Source: Hippasteria phrygiana (Eukaryota; Echinodermata; Asteroidea; Valvatida; Goniasteridae). Taken from it: a DNA stretch of 64,000 bases. The notes below the pieces were generated by a model, which was not told the DNA's origin, did no database searches, and saw only the letters and a list, made by a program, of their open reading frames with translations. Shown here in pieces: positions 59,593-64,000 of this stretch; the first letter of the stretch is position 1, and every line of letters starts with the position of its first letter. Made by a program: the position numbers and the translations under genes. The stretch spans positions 186,001-250,000 of the forward strand of contig JAZGUH010000209.1 of NCBI GenBank assembly GCA_037893225.1, in the 5' to 3' direction.

Positions 59593-59810
59593 CAGTGATG
59601 TAGTCGAGACCATCACAAGACCCTGCTAAGACCATCACAAGACCTTCAGTCTTAATTCAAGTCTTAAACTATTCAAATGAACTGTAATAAAAGCATTCAT
59701 TTCTCATGGTTTATGCCTGTTACTTGTGCCTGTAACAAGCTAGTCTTGTGAATGGTCTTGTGCATGGTCTTGTGCCCGGTTTTGTGGTGGTCTCGACTAC
59801 ATGATCACTG
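59593..59810. mobile_element. hAT-like MITE with GGTCTTGTG keyword
   Basis: Ends CAGTGATGTAGTCGAGACCA and the inverted tggtctcgactacatgatcactg-type terminus. Perfect 8-bp flanks GCCTGTGT at 59585-59592 and 59811-59818. The word ggtcttgtg or its inverse occurs about six times. 218 bp. Confidence 0.93.
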
Positions 59811-59944
59811 GCCTGTGTAAATGTTGGTTTCTTTTATTTTTACAAATGTGTGCATATGGTACATGATCCTGCAAATTATATACAGTTTTGTAGTTGCTTA
59901 TCATGAATGGTTTTGTTTTTGTATTTGGGGTTTGTTTTTAATTG

Positions 59945-60055
59945 ACTTCACCCAATACAAGGCTAAAAGCCACTCTGGGTAAAAGGCTACGATCAGAGGT
60001 GGTAGGGTTGGGGACATTTTGAATTGCCAACCCTTATACCACCTCACGGTTGGTG
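59945..60055 (+). mobile_element. Short dispersed repeat (CACCCAATACAAGG family)
   Basis: The text cacccaatacaaggctaaaa, ccactctgggtaaaagg, cagaggtggtagggttgg and a mirrored ccaacccttataccacc corresponds to 8862-8960 inverted. Confidence 0.75.
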
Positions 60056-60343
60056 TCATGTATGTGATATTATCAATGTGTGATCGTCTTGAAGAGGCCA
60101 TGCAATCAGATTTTTGTGACATGAATGCAAGTCGGTTGAGGCCAAGGTTATATTTCAAAATTTCTGGGTCCTTTGTGGCAGTTCCAGGAGTAAATTGCAA
60201 AAATTTAGGTTTTATGGTACAGCAAATTTTCAGTGTCCATAGACCAAAGCATGATATCATCAGGGGTGCAAGAATAGTGTAATGTTTGAGATGCTTGTCA
60301 GCAAGCAATGAATGCTGCCCTTTTCCTTAATACTCTTTCATAA

Positions 60344-60674
60344 GGCATTTTCACACTAGACAAATCTCAGTTTTGGCGCAGGGTTGAAAACAAGTGACAT
60401 TTTGCACCACGCACCAACCCTGCGTCAACTCCGAGATTGGCTTCCACCCGGGTTGAACGGACCAAGGTTGAGATTTCTCATCCCAGGTTGAAACTCTTGC
60501 GTGGGTTGAAAACAGCAGTGTGGGGTGAGTTCGCCCTCGATGGAACTCAAAACAAGTGTGAAATGACGCAGGGTTGAACGCAGGGTTGGAAAATTGAGAT
60601 TCAACCCGGGGTAGGCCAGGAGTTTGCCCCGCTTGACTTTAACCTGGGTTGAGAGGCTTTAGTGTGAAAAGACT
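60344..60674. mobile_element. Element with TTTTCACACTA ends and GGGTTGA keyword
   Basis: The left end ggcattttcacactagac mirrors the right end tttagtgtgaaaagac. About ten copies of gggttga or tcaaccc, several as acccgggttga palindromes, fill the element. 331 bp. Target duplication unclear (TAA on the left). Confidence 0.65.
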
Positions 60675-62506
60675 TCTTGAGTGATGTAATGTGGATATTT
60701 CTCTTCCGGTCTTGAATAGGATGCCACTTTTTGGGGTCTATAAATTTTGAAAAAACCCTTTGCAGCGTTGCAGCAGTATAATTTGTACCGCTGATGTAGT
60801 CAAGGAAAATGTGACCCATAAACTAAGTATGTTGACTTTCCCCTCGGGATTTCTTTGATTCCAATGGAAGCCAAGCCTTGATTGGAAATGACAAAATAAT
60901 CAAAGCCCAATGAGTCTTCCCTGCCTTGCTTATAAAAGTCAACCCATTGATTTGCGTCATTTGTAGGCCAGCCCAAATCGCGGGATCATTTGTTTCCATT
61001 TTTGTGCTGATGTCTCTTCAAAGATCCCCGGCTCTGCCCGAGACAATAAAGCTAACATGATTTTTTCCCTTCTCATTCCAACTGACAGCTTTAGTGCATT
61101 AGCCTACATGCTCCAATTCTTCAGATGTGTCCATCCTAGACTGTTTGTGACAAGTGGCAATTGGCTAGTGTGTTTTACTGGGGAGGATAACTGGAACCCC
61201 CACATGTCCAGTGTCAGAAAAATCAAGAAGACTGTTACTGGACATCTTGCACGAATCTGGAAAAAAAATTTTTTTACATTGTCTGTTTGCAGTAATGTAT
61301 CCAGGTTTTGGATGTGGGATGTTGTTTTCAAGGATACTTTGAAAACACTCCAAGAACAAATTTTCCCAAAAATGTTTTTAAGGAAAAAATTTCACCCGGG
61401 TGGGGGTAGGTAAGGACTTTTATCCCCCCCCCCCCCCCCGCCAACAAGTAGACTACTAAAGCAGCTTTCAGGCAATTCACCTCTCCTAGGTATTCCACTG
61501 CTTTGATTTTTTTTCCTGCTACTTCCTTGTCTTCCTCTTGCTTCTTCTTTTTTGGTCATGGGTTCGATTCCCTCTCCTCCCATCGCTACACCACTGACTT
61601 AAATTTTAAGTGGAACAGGGAGGCTTGGAGGGGGGGTGCTTTGTCCACTATTCTTCCCTCACCCCCGCCCCACCTTCAAGCCCCACCTGTCAAAACAGTA
61701 CTTAAGAATCACACGTTTTTTTGTTCTTTTTAAGCAAACATCTAAAAGATTATACCAGCTTTGACAGACAACCCAAACGGTGCAAACTCCAAATAGCCGA
61801 AGAGTGCTACAGACCACTTCAAGAAATTCCTCAAATTAGACATTCCATCTTTATCCAACAATTGAAATAACTGGATCCTTGAGGCCGAGATTTTCCTTTC
61901 AGAAAACCGGTTGACTCAAAACCGGCGATTGTTTTTCCTCGCGTCGCATGATTCAACAAAAACTGCTCTGTAGAGTGGCTCCTGACCCCCCCTAAAGTGC
62001 ACTTAGGTTTCCCTCCAGTAATTTCGCTCTGAACGCAGATGCAATCCCTTTATGATGACTGTAATTCCCAAGATGGATACTATCTCCACTCAAAATGAGT
62101 CCCTTCTAAAAGTTGTCGGTTTACGCACACACCTGCGGATTTGTCAACTTTGATGCTGCAGAATATCCATAAATTCCTCAGCCGGGCTTGTGGTTAACCC
62201 ATGTATTAATACCCGGACTTCTAGTGCAGTTGTTTTTTTTTTTTATGTAATGCAGTGTCTTGGCTAAAACGTGGGCAGTGGGAATGGGAAGTGACAAGAC
62301 ACAGCCTGCCGTCTTGTTTTCATTTGTAATTTATCGTGTTGTGAGAAGCAGTTAATGTACAAATGGGCATGCGATCATCAGCGGGTATTTTGTCTGGAAT
62401 TTGCGGCGCCCTGAGTAATCACTGCTCGTTCATCTCGACTCCTGGATGTTTTGTCAATTATACTTGGCGGGTTTGCTTTAGCTTGAACTTTCCAAGGAGA
62501 AGTAAG
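60675..62506. other. Non-repetitive DNA, no supported gene
   Basis: A B-box-like ggttcgattcc at 61561-61571 may be a tRNA-like relic. C run at about 61424-61440. 60840-61080 and 61740-62200 are repeat-free. The 118-codon ORF at 61057-61413 has no family signature. Confidence 0.35.
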
Positions 62507-62665
62507 ATTTTGAGGCTTTGCATGGCGGAGGTACTAATGAAAGAAAGGTTTGCGGAAACACCATGTGGAACTTGGAAGTATTTAAGAATGGTTCTGAAAT
62601 GAACCAAGAGGTATAACTCGACATTCCGTTAAGTATGCTCTGACTGTCTTCTGGAGGAAAGTAAA
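62507..62665 (+). mobile_element. ttgaggctttgcatgg repeat with ACTCGAC hairpin start
   Basis: Collinear with 39364-39545: ttttgaggctttgcatgg, aggtttgcggaaacaccatg, ggttctgaaatgaacc, aactcgacattcc and ctctgactgtcttctgg. An inverted piece of its left half recurs at about 62848-62895. Confidence 0.7.
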
Positions 62666-62731
62666 CATTAATTCGTCAAACAATCCACAAGGGAAACTGA
62701 CTTGGTAAATTTGAATACATTTTCAAAGTGA

Positions 62732-62842
62732 ACAAAGAAACTGGCAGGGGAGGGATTCGAACCTGCGACCTCCGGTACGGTGTTCCGGAGGTCGCAGGTG
62801 CGAATCTCGCCCCTGCCAGTTTCTTTGTTCACTTTGAAAAAG
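62732..62842. mobile_element. Palindromic pair of tRNA-like SINE parts
   Basis: The arms gtgaacaaagaaactggcag and ctgccagtttctttgttcac surround two inverted tRNA T-arm-like segments (ggattcgaacctgcgacctc and gaggtcgcaggtgcgaatct) with a loop of about 10 bp. The same tail as the SINE at 31262 is used on both sides. Confidence 0.75.
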
Positions 62843-62936
62843 TAAACCTTAATTAACCTTTCTTTTGCAAACCTTTCTTTCATTTCCTGTATACCTCAAT
62901 AACCTCATTTGTCTAAAGGTTTCAACTTCGTCTGTT

Positions 62937-63192
62937 AACTTGCGATCCCACTCCAATTTACACCTTCATCTTTCCCAGGGCCCCCGTACCAACACTCGAT
63001 ATGGTCAGCGGGCATTTGCAGTGGCTGCACCTACACTCTGGAACCGGCTCCCCTCACACATCCAAGACGCACCCTCGATAAACTCATTCAAGGCTCAGTT
63101 GAAAACATATTTGTTTGCATAATTGAGAGCGCTTTGAAACATCCGTAGAAAGCGCTATATAAATGTAATTTATTATTATTATTATTATTATT
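62937..63192 (+). mobile_element. 3' end of a CR1/L2-type LINE (reverse transcriptase C-terminus)
   Basis: The plus frame ending at 63122 encodes the characteristic C-terminal end of non-LTR reverse transcriptase ORFs, including RYGQRAFAVAAPTLWNRLP and a final FKAQLKTYLF. Next comes a 3' UTR with an agcgcttt/aaagcgct stem-loop and an ATT-repeat tail (63168-63192), the usual CR1/L2 3' signature. Only about 60 residues remain, so this is a 5'-truncated, dead copy. Confidence 0.9.
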
Positions 63193-63269
63193 TCCAAGTA
63201 GTCAGTCTACATGATGAGCTGCATGTGTTCATGTCCAGTGTAGCCATGGGTTGTGTCTTGTAGAAATCG

Positions 63270-63400
63270 TGGCATGGACATCACTCTGACTCGAGTTACA
63301 TTTTTATGACTCGAACCTCAATCTCGAGTCACGATGTGTAATTTGTTTCTAACTTAGACATGATCCAGTGGACTCGAGCTGCTGGACTCGGACTAGCAAC
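63270..63400. repeat. Segment with repeated GACTCGAG words
   Basis: gactcgagtta, gactcgaacctc, ctcgagtcacg, ggactcgagctg and gactcggactag within 130 bp resemble the keyword zone of the hAT-like element at 22224-22684. No clear ends or duplication. Confidence 0.4.
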
Positions 63401-63515
63401 ATGGAGTGTGCAGCAAATGCCTAATATTCAATAATTGAAAAGACATTCAGATTTCTATTGCTTGTCCAGGTCTTATTTCATGATCACATTTTTATAACAA
63501 TTTTTATTTTGCATT

Positions 63516-63547
63516 GTGAACAAAGAAAACTGGCAGGAGGAGGGGGT
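63516..63547 (-). mobile_element. SINE tail fragment
   Basis: Minus strand cctgccagttttctttgttc matches the tail of the SINEs at 31262 and 62732. No tRNA-like head is present. Confidence 0.5.
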
Positions 63548-63881
63548 GGGGTAAATTGCCCCGGGTAGCCTTCAGTGACCAAAAGTGTAGTTTGAACACA
63601 ATCTCAGGGTTAAAAGCTATCCCTAGCCTTGAAGATTCCCCAGTGTGAAAAGGTCATAGAATTCTTCATTGGATACTTTTTAAGGTTGTTATTCTGGCCA
63701 ACCAAATTGTATCCGAACTGTGCAAGTCCTACGAATATCGTATTGAATATCACCGAAGACTGAGAACTTTCCAAGGTCCCAGGCATCTTCTGGCTTCAAA
63801 AGATCAGCATGGTCCTTTGCTGCATGTTTTTAAATTCTTTGTATCATTTTATTTATTTATTTTTTTTTTGTTCTTGGACAG

Positions 63882-64000
63882 GTTTGTGCAAAGTTCATTC
63901 GTGAGGAGAAATCAACTTTTGAGTGTAAAGCATCAGGGACTTTTTATCAGACCTATTTCATCGCCATGGATATCTCGTGGTGGCTGGTTCTTCCAGTGTG
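63882..64000 (+). CDS. Partial exon with a probable start codon and signal peptide, product unknown
   Basis: A T-rich tract (63845-63876) ends in ttggacag with AG at 63880-63881, a strong splice acceptor. The frame starting at 63882 is open to the window edge. It contains ATG at 63966 in a tcgccATGG context, close to the Kozak ideal. The first residues, MDISWWLVLPV, are hydrophobic as in a signal peptide. I infer that 63882-63965 is 5' UTR and coding starts at 63966. Alternatively the whole exon is coding. A second plus frame is also open, so the call is not certain. The product cannot be named from 11 residues. Everything to the left may be intron or upstream regulatory DNA. Confidence 0.5.

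Noticed and set aside
60019..60308. ORFs on both strands after the short dispersed repeat
   Set aside because: No domain and no splice signals. Sequence is AT-rich and ordinary.

Overview
This is a repeat-rich, gene-poor stretch of animal nuclear DNA. The style suggests a marine invertebrate deuterostome, most likely an echinoderm. Three things point there: several short palindromic transposon families, frequent tacatgta words, and a 3' end of a CR1/L2-type LINE with an ATT tail. The species assignment is inference. No bacterial-style genes, rRNA, intact tRNA gene or CRISPR array is visible. Almost all ORFs longer than 60 codons are chance or repeat-encoded.

The one good host-gene signal is at the right edge. 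A strong splice acceptor (AG at 63880-63881) opens an exon running off the window. It holds an ATG in near-ideal Kozak context (63966) followed by a hydrophobic, signal-peptide-like start. The rest of the window therefore looks like upstream or first-intron DNA of a secreted or membrane protein gene. Non-repetitive islands with homeodomain, octamer, Runx and TCF-like words (e.g. 1680-2060, 7020-7470, 9180-9420, 11640-11990, 25860-26300, 57440-57660) would fit regulatory DNA, but conservation cannot be tested here.

The rest is mobile-element stratigraphy. hAT-like elements with 8-bp target duplications lie at 17889-18511, 22224-22684, 33693-34082 and 59593-59810. piggyBac-like MITEs at TTAA lie at 5289, 7814, 21411, 22860, 34333 and 36299. 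PIF/Harbinger-like elements with 3-bp TWA duplications lie at 13570, 48280 and 53095, with look-alikes at 19604, 36955 and 60344. There are also long hairpin MITEs, tRNA-derived SINE pieces, a possible Penelope-type hairpin family, and minisatellites of 14, 23 and 24 bp. Many elements are nested, and the window often holds the uninterrupted paralogue, so insertion sites can be read directly. The clearest case is three deep at 35776-36753.

The most unusual pattern is a dispersed repeat family (3985-4812, 12943-13140, 18721-18920, 47117-47290, 53401-53575). Its framework is kept, while a short keyword, CGNGGAC, recurs several times per copy. The variable base is A, C, G or T in different copies and is usually the same throughout one copy. 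Several unrelated element families here also carry a family-specific, often palindromic, repeated subterminal word.
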